Shown here: piece by piece, positions 1-11,759 of the stretch
Layout: the number at the start of each line of letters is the position of its first letter
Position numbering within the stretch: position 1 is the first letter of the stretch
NCBI GenBank assembly: GCA_002270565.1
Contig: NQMI01000134.1
Coordinates: 36,508 to 100,507 of the forward strand
Length of the DNA stretch: 64,000 nt
Reading direction: 5' to 3'
From: Stenocarpella maydis
Lineage: Eukaryota > Ascomycota > Sordariomycetes > Diaporthales > Diaporthaceae
Translations under genes and position numbers: made by a program
The notes under the pieces: model-generated
Told to the model about the DNA's origin: nothing
What the model saw: the letters and a program-made list of their open reading frames with translations, nothing else
Database searches by the model: none

Positions 1-333
1 CCCCCCCTTTAAGACCTATTAAGAGGGGCCCTCCTGCATTGCTTTTGAGGAATTTCTAGTCCTAGAGAATCAATATTTTTATACCCTGTGAATTTATATC
101 TGTCTGATATATACGTGTGTACTGTGAAACTATTTCTTGTGCCCTCTTTTTCTGCCTCTCCTTTTTGGCACCCTCTATTCCCCTTATAACTCTCCTATTG
201 CGTTAGGGGCTCCTCTTCTTGTCTTCCACGCTCCTCTTGGGGTGGTTGCTTGATTAGGGCTCTGGCAGAACGTGTGCCTTTTTTGTGTGTGTGGAGGTTT
301 TGTCCTCTCGCTCCCTCTTTAGGCCCGTTTTCA
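1..333 (+). repeat. LTR fragment of the large Gypsy-type family (5' truncated)
   Basis: This stretch matches two other places in the window: 5466-5790 and 16954-17162. Shared landmarks are a C-run, a CTATTGCGTTAGG-type core, CTGGCAGAA, and an end at a GGCCCGTTTTCA-type sequence. The copy starts inside the C-run, so about 70 bp of the LTR 5' end lie outside the window. The sequence after position 333 differs from that after the other two copies, so this is a separate insertion or element end. It is less AT-biased than the coding remnants beside it. Confidence 0.75.
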
Positions 334-429
334 ATACCTCTGGGAATAGGCAGAAGGCCTATCTTTAGGAAGATAGAGAAGGATTGAGCCACTCGAGCGC
401 CTTATAGGAGGACTGAAGCCAATTAGGAG

Positions 430-3070
430 ATCGCTACTCTAGTATAACTAGTTAATACACCATATATTAGCAAGAAATGTAATAATACCTCCTCTACCGA
501 AAGGAAGAAATGAAAAAAGATAATACTAATGGACTAGCATAAATACTGGAAGAGTACCATGAATTCAAGAAGGTATTCTAGGAATAACTTAACACCGTAT
601 TACTATAATATATGCAATAGGACCATAAGATACTATTAAAGCCTGGAATAATACCTTACTTTAAGCCTATCTATAGACTTAATAAAGAATAACTCAAAGC
701 ACTTAAGGAATACCTTAATGAGAACCTTAGGAAAGGATTCATTAGACCATTATGATTACTAGCAGGATACCCAATCCTATTTATACTAAAAAAGAATAGT
801 AAGCTGTAACTTTATATTAACTACTCATAAATAAATAATATCATGATTAAAAATTAATACCCCCTTCTGCTTATTAAAGAGCTATAAGATTAATTTAGAG
901 GAGCGGAATAGTTTATAGTACTTAACTTAAAATATAGATATAACCTTATATAAATAAAAGAAGGAGAAGAATGGAAGATAGCACTCAGAATATGTTGTGG
1001 ATATTATAAAATAATAGTTATATACTTTGGATTGATTAATGAACCTATATTATTCTAGGAAATAATTAACTAAGTCTTAAGCAAGCAACTTAATATCTTT
1101 ATTATTACTTACCTAGATAATATCCTTATCTTCTTAAAAACCCTTAATGAATATAAGGGATATATTAAATAAGTTCTTTAGAAACTTTAAGATGCTAACC
1201 TCTTGGTAGAACTAGAAAAATGCAACTAGTATATATAAAAAGTTAACTACCTTAAATGTATAATTGAACTAGGAAGAATCAAGATGCAAGAAGAAAAAGT
1301 TAAAGCAATTAAGGAATGGCCAACCCCTATAATGTTAAGGATGTTAGGATATTCCTTAGATATACTAACTTCTATCAACAGTTTATTATATGATATAATA
1401 ATATTGTAAAACTACTAATAGATCTTACTAAGAAGGATTGTACCTTTAGATGAATGAATACTAAGCAATAAGCTTTCTAAATATTTAAAGATAAAGTTAT
1501 AAAAGACCCTATACTTAAGGAAGCAGACCTAAAAAAGGAACTTAAGGTTTATATAAATGCCTCGGATAATGCTGCAGGCAGAGACCTTACTCAGAAAGAT
1601 AACTAAGGAAGGATATATATTATTATAAACTTTAGTAATAAGCTTAATAGACTAGAAACCTGCTATATTATACTAGGTAAGGAATTTATAGTAATAGTAT
1701 ATGCATTTTAGGAATAGTAATACTACCTTATAGGAGTTAATAAGCAGATTAAACTTTATATAGATTGTAAGAATCTTATAACCTTTATAATAACTAAGAC
1801 TCTTAATAAGCAATAAGTCAGATATATTAAGTTCTTATTATAATTCAATATTAAGGTTATCTATATAAATGGAGTTAAAAACGCAAAAGTAGATGTGCTT
1901 AGTTAAAGACCTAATTATTAGGATAAGGATTTACCTATGGGATGGATAGTATTTAAGACTTAAGAAGATAGAAGCCTCATCCTTAACTGAGAACTTAACG
2001 CTACCATTAGAGTTAACTTCCAAACTAGAAAAACCCCTACTAATCTGGAAGAATTAAATGAGTTAATTATAGAAATATATAAAGCACTAGCATATAGCTA
2101 CTAAGGTGTTATAGTAATAATTAAAAGAATTTAGCGGAATTATTAAATCCCTAACCTTAAGAAGAAGGGTTAAGATATTATTAGCAACTGCAACTTATTC
2201 AATAAACATAAGGCCTCTAGATACAAACCATATGGATTGTTGAAACCCCTACCAGTACCTACAGCTGTAAGGTCATCCATTAGCCTAGACTTTATTATCA
2301 AGCTACCTCTCTCACGAGAACCCTTAACTAGAGTACTATATGATAGTATTTTAGTAGTGGTTTATACACTAAGAAAGTATGCGTACTTCATAGCATATAA
2401 GGAAGCTAGCACTACAGAAGAACTTGCATATATATTCTTGTAAACTATTGTAAGTAAGTACAGGATACTATATAAAATTATCCTAGATAGAGATAAGCTC
2501 TTTATATTAAACTTCTGGAAGTTATTAATAAAACAACTTAAAGTGAAATATTAGCTGTTAACTATAGTATACTTATAAACGGACAGATAAACGGAATAAA
2601 TCAACCAGATTATGGAATAATACCTCTAATACTATATCAACTAGTTATAGGATAATTGGGTTAAACTACTACTACTAGCACAATTTGCTTATAATAGCGC
2701 AACTACTAATACGACTAAATAGTTACCTTTCTTTGCACTCTATAGATACAAACCTTAGGCATATTATGAATTACTGCTAGATGATACTCCAGCAGAATTA
2801 GTAGAATAAAAAGTAATACGAATTAAATAAATTTAAAGAGATATCCAAGTAGAAATCTTTTATATAAAAATGAACAATAAAATATGCAAATTAAAAAAGA
2901 ATTAAGGAACTAATTCTTAAGGAGGGAGATAAGGTCTACCTTCTTCACTAAAATATTAAAACCAAACAACCTAGCAACAACCTTACCTATAAGAAAATCA
3001 GCCCCTTTGAAATCTTAAAAAAACTATTAGATACTAACTACAAACTTTTATTACCTAAGGGGATAAAATA
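430..3070 (+). pseudogene. RIP-decayed Ty3/Gypsy pol (RT, RNase H, integrase)
   Basis: The forward frames show an aligned but stop-riddled Gypsy polyprotein. Reverse transcriptase spans about 640-1330, with recognisable GFIRP, AGYPILF, YPLLLIKEL and YLDNILIF (the YLDD-type catalytic box, one Asp changed to Asn). RNase H follows at about 1550-1900. The integrase core is at about 2230-2900, with a longer open stretch at 2237-2443 that includes KYAYFIAYKEAS. Most stops are TAG or TAA where Trp or Gln is expected, and many changes are G-to-A or C-to-T, as RIP produces. Gag is missing, probably cut by the LTR at 1-333. The element is dead. Confidence 0.9.
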
Positions 3071-3531
3071 TGTTATGGACCAACACACATTGGTGGCTGA
3101 CTACCGCAGAAGACAACCCCGCAGGTCGGGAAGTGACCCCCAAAAGGAGCGCCCCGCCTGATCCAATCAGTGATGCCACCTTATCAGGGTTAGGGTCCGG
3201 CTCGCAACACTCGATTGCGAGCCACACGAGCCAGCTCGAAGGATGAAGTATCGAGCCTTGTGCAAAGGCTCGATGGCTCGGCGTGCGAGCCTGCGAGCCA
3301 CTGAAGAGTCGGAATATATATACGGACATGGTCATCACCACATTAGATAGCTTTCATAGAACAGACTCTTCAGTCGTCAATCTAAGTATTCAATTCCAAC
3401 ATTGAATAGCCTCACAGCTAGTGATCATTGTCAGTCAACAATATTACTCAACAACCGCCTAACAACGTATTCCGAACATAAACCCTTGATCTCTCAGGTT
3501 TAAAGTACTCGGAAACCCTCTGATCATTACA
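3071..3531 (+). mobile_element. Solo LTR with perfect 5-bp target duplication
   Basis: A 461-bp LTR begins TGTTATGG and ends TGATCATTACA. It is flanked by identical aaata duplications at 3066-3070 and 3532-3536. It interrupts the Gypsy element between the integrase and the chromodomain remnant. Its 3' half matches the diverged LTR at 4628-5136, so it belongs to the same family. It is much richer in GC than the host element and keeps many CpA sites, so it probably inserted after the host was mutated, or escaped RIP. No internal region is present, as expected after LTR-LTR recombination. Confidence 0.9.
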
Positions 3532-3589
3532 AAATAACACCTATTGTTTTATATCTCACCCTTGGAACTGGTACCTAAGAATACAAAAC

Positions 3590-3800
3590 TTGAAATATAG
3601 ATTAAAACCATTGAAGAATATAATAAGGAATATAAAGTAGAAAGAATTATAGACTCAAGATAATATTAAGGAATAATAGAATACCTTATTAAATGGAAAG
3701 CATATATTTAAGTAAAAATATATAGGAACCAGAATAAAACCTTATATATAATAAGAAACTCCTGGAAAGTTTTAAAATTAAGAACTCAGCTATAAGCAAA
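3590..3800 (+). pseudogene. Chromodomain remnant of the Gypsy element
   Basis: In the forward frame the fragments EYKVERIIDSR, EYLIKWKAY and a terminal NSWKVLK-like stretch follow the order of a chromodomain (aromatic cage, then KWKGY-like strand, then C-terminal helix), with RIP-type stops between. A chromodomain after the integrase marks the element as a chromovirus. The 461-bp solo LTR separates it from the integrase. The frame is not functional. Confidence 0.75.
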
Positions 3801-3919
3801 AGCAAATGTTCCCTAGTTAACTAGTTAAATTATTTACTACTTAAAAAATATACCATTAGTTTAGGGATACTAGAACATAGAAATTAGGAACTAGATAGGC
3901 TACTTATAGGTGCATTCCC

Positions 3920-4565
3920 TTTACCTCTAACTAAAAAACAAGACCAATCCACTACTATATTTCCGGCAATTATGGAATTCTAATTAAACTAAGGATTAGA
4001 AAAAGACCCCTTAGCAGCTACAACTTCCTGCACTACTTCGGCAGTATGAGCCCGCTCCTCCTTAGCCAACCCCTTATTTACCAACTTTACCCCTTTCTCC
4101 TAAAGAAAATATTTTTACTTCTTTAGATAAGCTAAATAAGCTAGGGATTTATTTAAATAAACCTGGATCTTAGCTAGATACTCCTCCTCCTTAATCTTAT
4201 AGCCATTTAGCTTGGCTAGCTCATTAGTAATATATAATACTATGAAAAATCAGCAAAGGGAGGCAGGCGCCTTACGGAAAGAACTAAGAGCACCTATAGG
4301 AAGATACTGGTGTATGCATTATATTATATGAATAACCACGCTTGATGAACTGAGAATAGCTCTCTACGGGATTAACTATCTTGCAGATAAGGTCTTTTAA
4401 TAAATAATAGGAATATAAAGAGACCTTATAACCACACTATTTCATAAAAGCGTAATGATTAATATAGGCCTAGTGCTTCTTAGACAGACTAGTAGCAGAA
4501 CTTTTTTTAATCCGCGAACCTCGGACTATAGATAATATAATAGATTAGGAAGATACAAGCAAAAT
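3920..4565 (-). pseudogene. Decayed antisense frame with coiled-coil region, product unknown
   Basis: On the minus strand, between chromodomain and 3' LTR, a coherent frame runs from about 4560 to 4262, including KDLICKIVNPVESYSQF. It continues at about 4225 to 3920 with a helical, Lys/Glu/Leu-rich stretch (IKEEEYLAKIQVYL). The two parts are joined by a possible 36-nt intron (GTAAGG donor, GCTGAT branch, CATAG acceptor, about 4226-4261). The few stops are TAG/TAA at likely Trp or Gln positions, as in the sense pol. I do not recognise the family. The frame coherence argues for a former protein gene carried antisense by the retrotransposon. Confidence 0.5.
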
Positions 4566-4627
4566 AGGGATAAATAAAATAACTTATAGATTACTTTTGA
4601 GGATAAAAGAAGTAAGGAGGGAGATAG

Positions 4628-5136
4628 TGTTATAAGCTAACATAATAATACCTTAAAGACCCGTTTTAAGGGCCCAGCTATCTAGGGCAAATGCTATAAT
4701 ACAACCCTGCAGGACTCCAACCGCTGAGTTAGCACTGCCTGCAAAAGGCCCAGGGTTAGGGTTGTGGACCTAAAGGCTGTAAGTACTTATCTAAGATCAA
4801 TGAGTAATAGTGAGCAAAGGCTGTAAGTACTTATCCAAGATCAATAAACAATAGCAAGCAAAGGCTGCAAGTGCTCATCCAAGATCAATAAGCAATAACG
4901 AGCTACTGAAGAGTTAGAATATATAAGGATATGGTTATTACTATATAGATAGCTTTTATATAATAGACTCTTCAGTCGTTAATCTAAGTATTCAATCCTA
5001 GCATTGGATAGCCTTATAGCTAGTGATTATTGTCAGTTAAAATAGATATTGCTAAACTACTACCTTGCAATGTATTCCGAATATAAACCCTTGATCTTAC
5101 CGGTTTAAAGGACTCGGAAACCCTCTGATCATTATA
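4628..5136 (+). mobile_element. 3' LTR of the first Gypsy element (RIP-decayed)
   Basis: The LTR starts TGTTATAAGC straight after a polypurine tract (AAGGAGGGAGATAG) and ends TGATCATTATA. It aligns with the solo LTR at 3071-3531 over its last 230 bp but is shifted strongly towards A/T. The flanks show no matching target duplication, which fits its being one end of an element whose other LTR is outside the window. Confidence 0.85.
4772..4903 (+). repeat. Three tandem 44-bp units inside the LTR
   Basis: Three consecutive 44-bp units start with AAAGGCTGTAAGTACTTAT-like sequence at 4772, 4816 and 4860. The solo LTR of the same family has a different sequence at this place, so the array is specific to this copy or sub-family. 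Confidence 0.85.
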
Positions 5137-5394
5137 CCTTACCCTGGAGATAGGCTAAAGACCAGTTGCCCTCTTCCTAGAATGAATATTTTCCTCTATA
5201 CTTGCCTCTCTATATGCCCTCTAATAGCAATACAGAAATTGTTGCCTTATTATTGCCTTATTATTGCGGTTAAGGACTTAAATTGCCCTAAAGCGTATAA
5301 GTGCTTCCTAAAGGAGGCTTTAAGCGGCATAAAGACCTTAATATTAAAAGGCTAGAGTATGTGGGAGGTATATACTGGCAAGAAAAGTATATAT

Positions 5395-5790
5395 TGTTCC
5401 GGGGTCTAGGGGAACCGGCATGTTTCAGAATCTAGAGGAAAACCAGCCTTGGCATCCCCCCCCCCAAGACTATAAAAAGGGGCCTTCCTGCATTGCTTTT
5501 AAGAGATTTCTAGTCCTAGAGAATCAATCTTTTTATACCCTGTGAGTTTATATCTATCTAATATATACATATGTATTATAAAATTATTTCTTATACCCTC
5601 TTTTTCTGCCTCTCCTTTTTAGCACCCTCTATTCCCCTTATAACTCTCCTATTGCATCAGGGGCTCCTCTTCTTACCTTCTACACTCCTCTTGGGGTGGT
5701 TGCTTGATTAGGGTTCTGGCAGAATGTATGCTTTTTTATGTGTAAGGAGGTTTTATTCTCTTGCTTGCTCTCCCTCTGGGCCCGTTTTTA
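5395..5790 (+). mobile_element. 5' LTR of a large Gypsy-type unit
   Basis: This 396-bp LTR begins TGTTCCGGGGTCTAGGGG, has ten C at 5456-5465, a CTATTGCATCAGGGG core, and ends CCCGTTTTTA where sister copies end in TTTTCA. It matches 16880-17162 and 1-333. The neighbouring stretch 5137-5394, between the previous LTR and this one, holds no recognisable feature. Confidence 0.85.
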
Positions 5791-7400
5791 CTAGTATCTG
5801 CCCTATAAATCAAACATGGGTTTCTTTAGCTAATGAGGTTTCTTCAGCTATTATGAAGTTCCTTAGCTTTTAGGCCTGGATTCCCTATTTTATTTATAAG
5901 GTTGTTAGCCACTTCAGGGGAGTGAATCTCTATACTTCTAATACCATTTGATTCTGATTAGAGCTATAGCGCCCTCTCGCTCTTAATAGAGGATTTTGCT
6001 ATCATGTGAAGGCTAGATTTACCCTCCCGAGTCGCCCACAGTTAACCCAGTAGCAATAGAAGCAGGTATATACAAGGCTGGTCTGATCTCTATACTAAGC
6101 TGACTCCATTACCTCAGCTATATCTTAAACCCCCTCCCAGCATACCTAATTCAGTAGTAAAGTATGGAACCTCTAGCTTAGCCACACGTTCCTGGAAAAG
6201 CCACTAAGGGATTTATATCCTTAGGCCTCAGAAATTCATTCCAATCAGATTTAATAGCATCTAATTAGGGCTCATTTCCTTAGAAGGGACACAAAGGACT
6301 AGTATCAAGAAGGTTTAGTAAATCCCAACCACCTATATTACCCAAAACTCTCTTGCCCTCAGATATAGCACCCGAAGGTTCAGCATGCTAATTCCCTAAT
6401 ATGGGTAAACTGGGTATAATAGAGCCCTGGTTTAACTAATTAGGCCCCTCTTTAGTTTTCCCTTTCAAGTTATTATTATAATGTCTAGTTACCCTATTAA
6501 ACACTACATCCGAGATATCATCTAATATCATATAATATTAGGTCGGGCGATAGTAGTGCTAAATATTGCATACTTCTATAGGGAGTTAAAGAGGTTCCTG
6601 CCCTACTAACTACTATCCTTCTAATTAGTAAGCTTGGAGCTTCTAATATTATTAGCACCCCCTGCGGTCAGGATAGCTGGCATTAGCAGCATAAGGGTAT
6701 TCTGAATATTTATGTTATCCTCTCCTCTGGTTGCTTGCAGTTAAGTAGCTCCTGCCTGCTACTATAGTAAGACTTCATAATATTTAATATAACCTTCTAT
6801 ACTGATACCATTCACTCAGATTATACCTAGTTATTCCTATATGCATCTCAGCAAATTTTAAATAGCACTTAATACCTTTGCTTCTTCTAAATATACTTAA
6901 TAGAGAGAAATATTTAACACCCTTAGATAGTACTTATATCTCGCCTCTTCAGAAAGCAGCTCTAGTATGGAGAAACATTTAACTTTACTATTACCACAAG
7001 GGACTAATCAGGACCTATTCACTCCTATATACATCTCAGCAGACCCCAAATAGCACTTACGCTTTTGCCTTCTCCTAAGACCCCTAGTAGAGAGAAACAT
7101 TTAATACCTTTAGATAGCACTCATACTAGGCCCTCTCCTAAGAACATAAAGGTAGAGAGAAACATTCGCCTCCATTATCACCACAAGGGACTAATTAGGA
7201 CCCATATCCTCTATTTACCCAATAGAAGATATTCATTCTGCTCCCCCATCCACTAAAGGTTCTCCCTCTAGGGGAAGGGAGCAGGATATAGATAAGGCAA
7301 GGGGGCTCTCATCAAAAAAAGGTCCACCTTAAGGACACCGGTCTCCTCAGGAACCTACCCCCACCCCATCTAAAACCTCTAATCAGGAGCATTATACTCC
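5791..7400. other. Leader region of the large element, no clear gene
   Basis: This stretch is moderately AT-rich and interrupted by stops in all frames. No recognisable domain is visible. It contains a tandem duplication (6834-7202) and several copies of a TCTRATYAG-type motif. It may be the 5' untranslated or N-terminal Gag part of the element. Confidence 0.4.
6834..7202 (+). repeat. Tandem duplication of about 185 bp
   Basis: Unit 1 (about 6834-7017) and unit 2 (about 7022-7202) share, in order, CTATATRCATCTCAGCA, AAATAGCACTTA, AGAGAGAAAYATTTAA, TTAGATAG and ACCACAAGGGACTAAT. They differ by many transitions, so the duplication is old and was mutated afterwards. Confidence 0.75.
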
Positions 7401-9660
7401 TATACCACCCATTCAGGCAGCTTCTCAGCCTATCATACCTTTAATGCCCTTTAAAAATACTACCCTTTAGGCCTTGCCATTTATGCTTTAATTAACTCTG
7501 CAATTTAATGAAACCAATATCATTAAAATTATTAATTCAGTAGAGACCATTACCAACTAGTTCCAGTATCCATTAGATTAGGTACTTAGCTTATTCCTCT
7601 AGGTTTGCGCTACCTTAAGCCTAGTTAATAATATTCATATAATCACCACAGGAGAGCATAATTAGGTTGGTCAGAAAGGCCAGCTGATGGCCCACTACTA
7701 AATTCATGATGCTGCCTCTCATACTAATCCATCCAAGGTAATTAACACTATCCGGAGGGATTACCCTACCAAAGATCTAGAAGCCTGGAAGCACTAGATT
7801 GCAACTTACAACCAGGTACTGGATTCTACTAACAATAGTCTAATCTCGCCAACCTAGCTATTCTATCAAATCTTACCATCAACCCTAAAGAAGATATTAG
7901 CCACCAGAAGCATATCCAATAAGGAGGCTAGAACCTATAACTAAAGAACTTTCAAAACAGAACTCCTTTCTCTAATCAATAAGGAACTAGAGTACTCCCA
8001 TTAGGACAAGCATAATAACATAAGGAGGCTAGTCTTATAACTCACTATCCCCCTCCTATTCAGCTTACAAAGACACCTCACCCACAGCCTCAATCTGCCC
8101 CAAGAACCACAGAATCATCAGTATAAACCCCCTCTCGCTCTAATCAGCCGGAATACAAGATCATCCAAAAGAATATCCAGTTCAATAAAGACTCTTCAGT
8201 AGATAACTTAGCCCATAAGTTTGCCCAAATAAAGATCAAGTTTATAATCAAGAATAACCTTACAGAAAGCCTGCAGCCTATATTAAATAAACTTAATGTA
8301 AATCAAGCATATATCAATAGGGTGCTCAGCTATAATTAAAGCCGGGCTTGCTTAAGACTTAATAGCCCTAATGCAATTATATCCTTAAACTCACTAGAAG
8401 CTAATTATAATCAGGAAGATAGTTTTACTAATGGATATTCTAAAGACCATTAGTGAAATATATCTAAGCTAGCCTATTAATGGAACAGCAAGATTAGAAA
8501 GTACTATAGATATAGCACTTCCTCTAATCATAGGGCCTACTAATACTCCAAATTGCTAGAACTTATCAAGCTTAGCCTAGTCTGGTCTCCTAGGTAGGAA
8601 AGCAACTTAATATTCCTTAGCTCTCAAGAGGACATCTGTAAAGGCAGGTCTAACCAGCTTAATCCTATAGCCCTGGCTTTCTATAGAGATATAGAACATT
8701 ATAGCATTAAGAAGTTTACTAGAGGCTATCTGGAATTTTTACTTTTAAAAGGAAGGACAGACTTACCTTACATTTAGAGATATCAGTCTCTAATCACCAA
8801 CCGCCCCGAACTTAAGGGCAATATATCTCTTAGGGAACCAAAGAAGATTTAGGACCCTAATCTAGGAACTAAAGTAAATTCCCTCTCTACAATATTGATT
8901 CCTAAACCCAAACTAGTATTTATTAGCAACAAAACCCAATATATAGAAACTTTAGTACCCTTAATTACTATAAATGCTATAAAAAAGAAGAGAACAAATA
9001 GAGATAACCCCAATTGGGATATTAATAATATAATATTTAATGCTAGGCTAGACTTAGAACTAGTTATTAACTCTAACCCAAGATTACAAATGATTTCTAA
9101 TGAAAAAAAGGTAATGCTAGAAATCTAGCAAGAGACTTCTACTATAGCTGGGGACGGNGAGTGGGTATATATTAGCTATAATAGGATAAGGGCTATTTTC
9201 TTTATTATAAATGATAAAATACATAATACTACTTATAATATCCTTTTAAGGATGCCTTTCTTTTTGGATATAAACTTAACTTTTAAGCGATCAAGGGGGT
9301 TCCTTTTTATATACATCATTCTTAATAGGTTGTAAGTGATATATGGGCTGGGGAGGAGGAACCAGAAGCCTTTCCAGGTAGCTGCTACCGAAGGTGCAAT
9401 GGTTCCCTGAAAATACCTTCCTTAGAGGGTAATAATGGTCCTCCTTCAGCCAGACTCCTCTAATCAGAGGCGGGTTACAATTGGAGCCCTAATGGACTCT
9501 CTTAAAACTAACCTTAGGTTATCCCAGAATAATAATATCCTTAGGAGCCTTTTAGATGAGGAAGCTAGAACCCTAGTGCTAAAATTTTTTGCCTCCTTTC
9601 TCTATATCCATAGGCCTAATATCCTATTAGGTTACTCTAATTAGCAGTCTTTTATCCAGA
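7400..9660 (+). pseudogene. Decayed Gag/protease region of the large Gypsy-type unit
   Basis: A forward frame with scattered RIP-type stops runs through this region. Readable stretches include DLEAWKH and ILPSTLKKILATR (about 7770-7910), an open stretch at 8895-9128, a possible retropepsin-like part near 9160-9320 (GEWVYISYN, FFIINDKIHNTTYNIL) and an open stretch at 9435-9644. An N at 9158 sits inside. Assignment to Gag and protease rests mostly on position before the reverse transcriptase. Confidence 0.5.
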
Positions 9661-9959
9661 TGGGTACACCCTAGAGACCTGCAACTTGATTCCATCCGGA
9701 CTAAGAAAAGGGGGCAACCGCTCCAGCTGTTAGGACCCTATACAAAAGGGTAGGAGTAAAAGTCTACCCTATTGATAACTTTCCCTCTAATGGTACTATC
9801 CCTAAGGGAACTATGAATTAAAGCCAAGCTATAAGGCTAGAGTCAGGCATCTAATTAATGCTAGTAGAGGAAGCAAATATAACCCATAAATCAGACCTAG
9901 ATTCTCCTTTATTTTAAGGGGGTCATGATTAATGCTAGAGCGCCTTTAGCATATTATTA

Positions 9960-11460
9960 TGGGAAACTATAATAAGCTCTCTGATTAGGAAAAGTTAATG
10001 TTTACTCACCTCCTGGAGAATAGGGAAGAAGCTCTTATATAGAACTAGTCTTATATCTCCCAGATTAGCACAGATGTTGCCCCTCTTTAGTCCATTAAGA
10101 TAGTTCCTTACTAAGCATACTAGATGAAAACTATTAAGCTCCCTAGAGCATTAAGGGAGACTGCTATTAAAATGTTAAGGGAGCAAGAAGCCAGGGGTGT
10201 AATTAAAGAATCTTATGCCCCCTACTAAAACCAGTAGTTCTTTATTAAGAAGAAGGATAGTAGCTATTAGTTAATTAATAATGTTTCTAAGGCCAATTAA
10301 GTTACAATTAGAGATGCCTTTATTCCTCTAGCTGCTAATGAGTTTGCTAAGGAGTTTGCAATATATTAGGTTCTATTACTCTTAGACTTTTTCTCAGGGT
10401 ATAACCAGATTAAGCTAAAAGAAAAAAGCCGCAATATTACCACCTTTACAACTCCGATCAGGCTATTTCAATAGTATAGGCTGCCCATGGGAGCCACGAA
10501 CTCAGTAGCACAGTTCATAAGATATATAGTTTGCTTATTTTACAACCTGATTTTGATGGTCTGCCGCCCATTTCTTAATAATATTACAGTAAAAGGGCTA
10601 GAGTCCACCTATAATAATTAGGAGCTTGATAACCTTCCTAAGGTATAAAGGTATATTATAGAGCATATTAAGAACCTTAATAATATGCTTTTTAATATAG
10701 AGCTTGCTAGTAGTATAATTAATACTACTAAATCTAAATGATATAAAAAGCAGGCTGATATTATGGGTTATATGTATAGGACTTTGGGCTGCTCTCCTAT
10801 AGATAAGAAGATTATTAAGATTAAGGAGTGAGAGACCTATGAAAATGTTAGCTAGCTCTGATTATTTCTCAGCTTAATTAACTTTTACTAGATCTAGATG
10901 CCCTTTTATAGAATTATATTACGTTCTCTCTTTAACTTACTGAAGAAGGGTACTCTATTTGTCTGGACTAAAAGCTGCTAGGAAGCTATAGATGCCCTTA
11001 AGTTAATAATTACTTTAAAACCTTACCTTGTGAATATTAACTATAATAGGGGAGAGATTATTCTTATAGTTGATGTAAGCCTGGATGGCTGGGGTGCTTG
11101 CCTAATGTAGGTAAAAGACGGGGTTCATTATCTAGTCTGGTATAAGAGTAGCTTATGGATTGCTACCAAGAAGCTTTATGATGTGATAAAACATGAGTAT
11201 CAGGTTATACTTTATGCGATTAGATAGCTTTAGTTCTATATATATAGAGTTTATTTTATCCTGGAGACTAACTTGAATATTCTTATTTGGCAGCTAAAGG
11301 GGTTAGTATTAGATGTTCCTAGGGCCTATATTACTTGATGGCTGGCTATAATTAGGATATATAACTTTACGGTTAGGTATATTAAAGGGGTTAATAATTC
11401 AGTTGCTAACTTGCTCTTAAGAAAACCTCCAGGTCCTTTAGATAAGGTAGATAGATAAAT
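9960..11460 (+). pseudogene. Decayed reverse transcriptase and RNase H (Gypsy-type)
   Basis: The reverse transcriptase remnant shows LREQEARGVIKES, then LLLLDFFSGYNQIKL, RLPMGATNSVAQF, and a LNNITVKG-like box where LDD is expected. Connection and RNase H parts follow, with ILIVDVSLDGWGACL near 11060 and FTVRYIKGVNNSVANLL near 11370. In-frame TAG/TAA codons are frequent. It is a different Gypsy lineage from the element at 430-5136, judging by the distinct box sequences and the thumb region. Confidence 0.85.
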
Positions 11461-11759
11461 TGAAGGGGATATTAATAAATGGTGTAATACTTCTCTTAAC
11501 CCTATAATAGCTCCAATACCTTCTAATTAGATGCCATTACTTAAAGATAGTTGTTAGTAGTTAAAGGAATTAAGGGGGATTATAAATTACCTTTACTATA
11601 GTATTCTACCTAGTTACCTCTTTAATTAGCAATAGAAGGCTTTTAAGAAGAAAGCTCTTGCATTTTCCCTTAGGGAAGGAGTGCTCTAGCGGGAACTTAA
11701 GAAAGATCTCCCTAGAAGGAAAGTTATAAACGACCCTAATCTGAGAAAAAGAATTATTA

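Noticed and set aside
4772..4903. CRISPR-like regular spacing
   Set aside because: Units are contiguous without unique spacers, inside a eukaryotic LTR.
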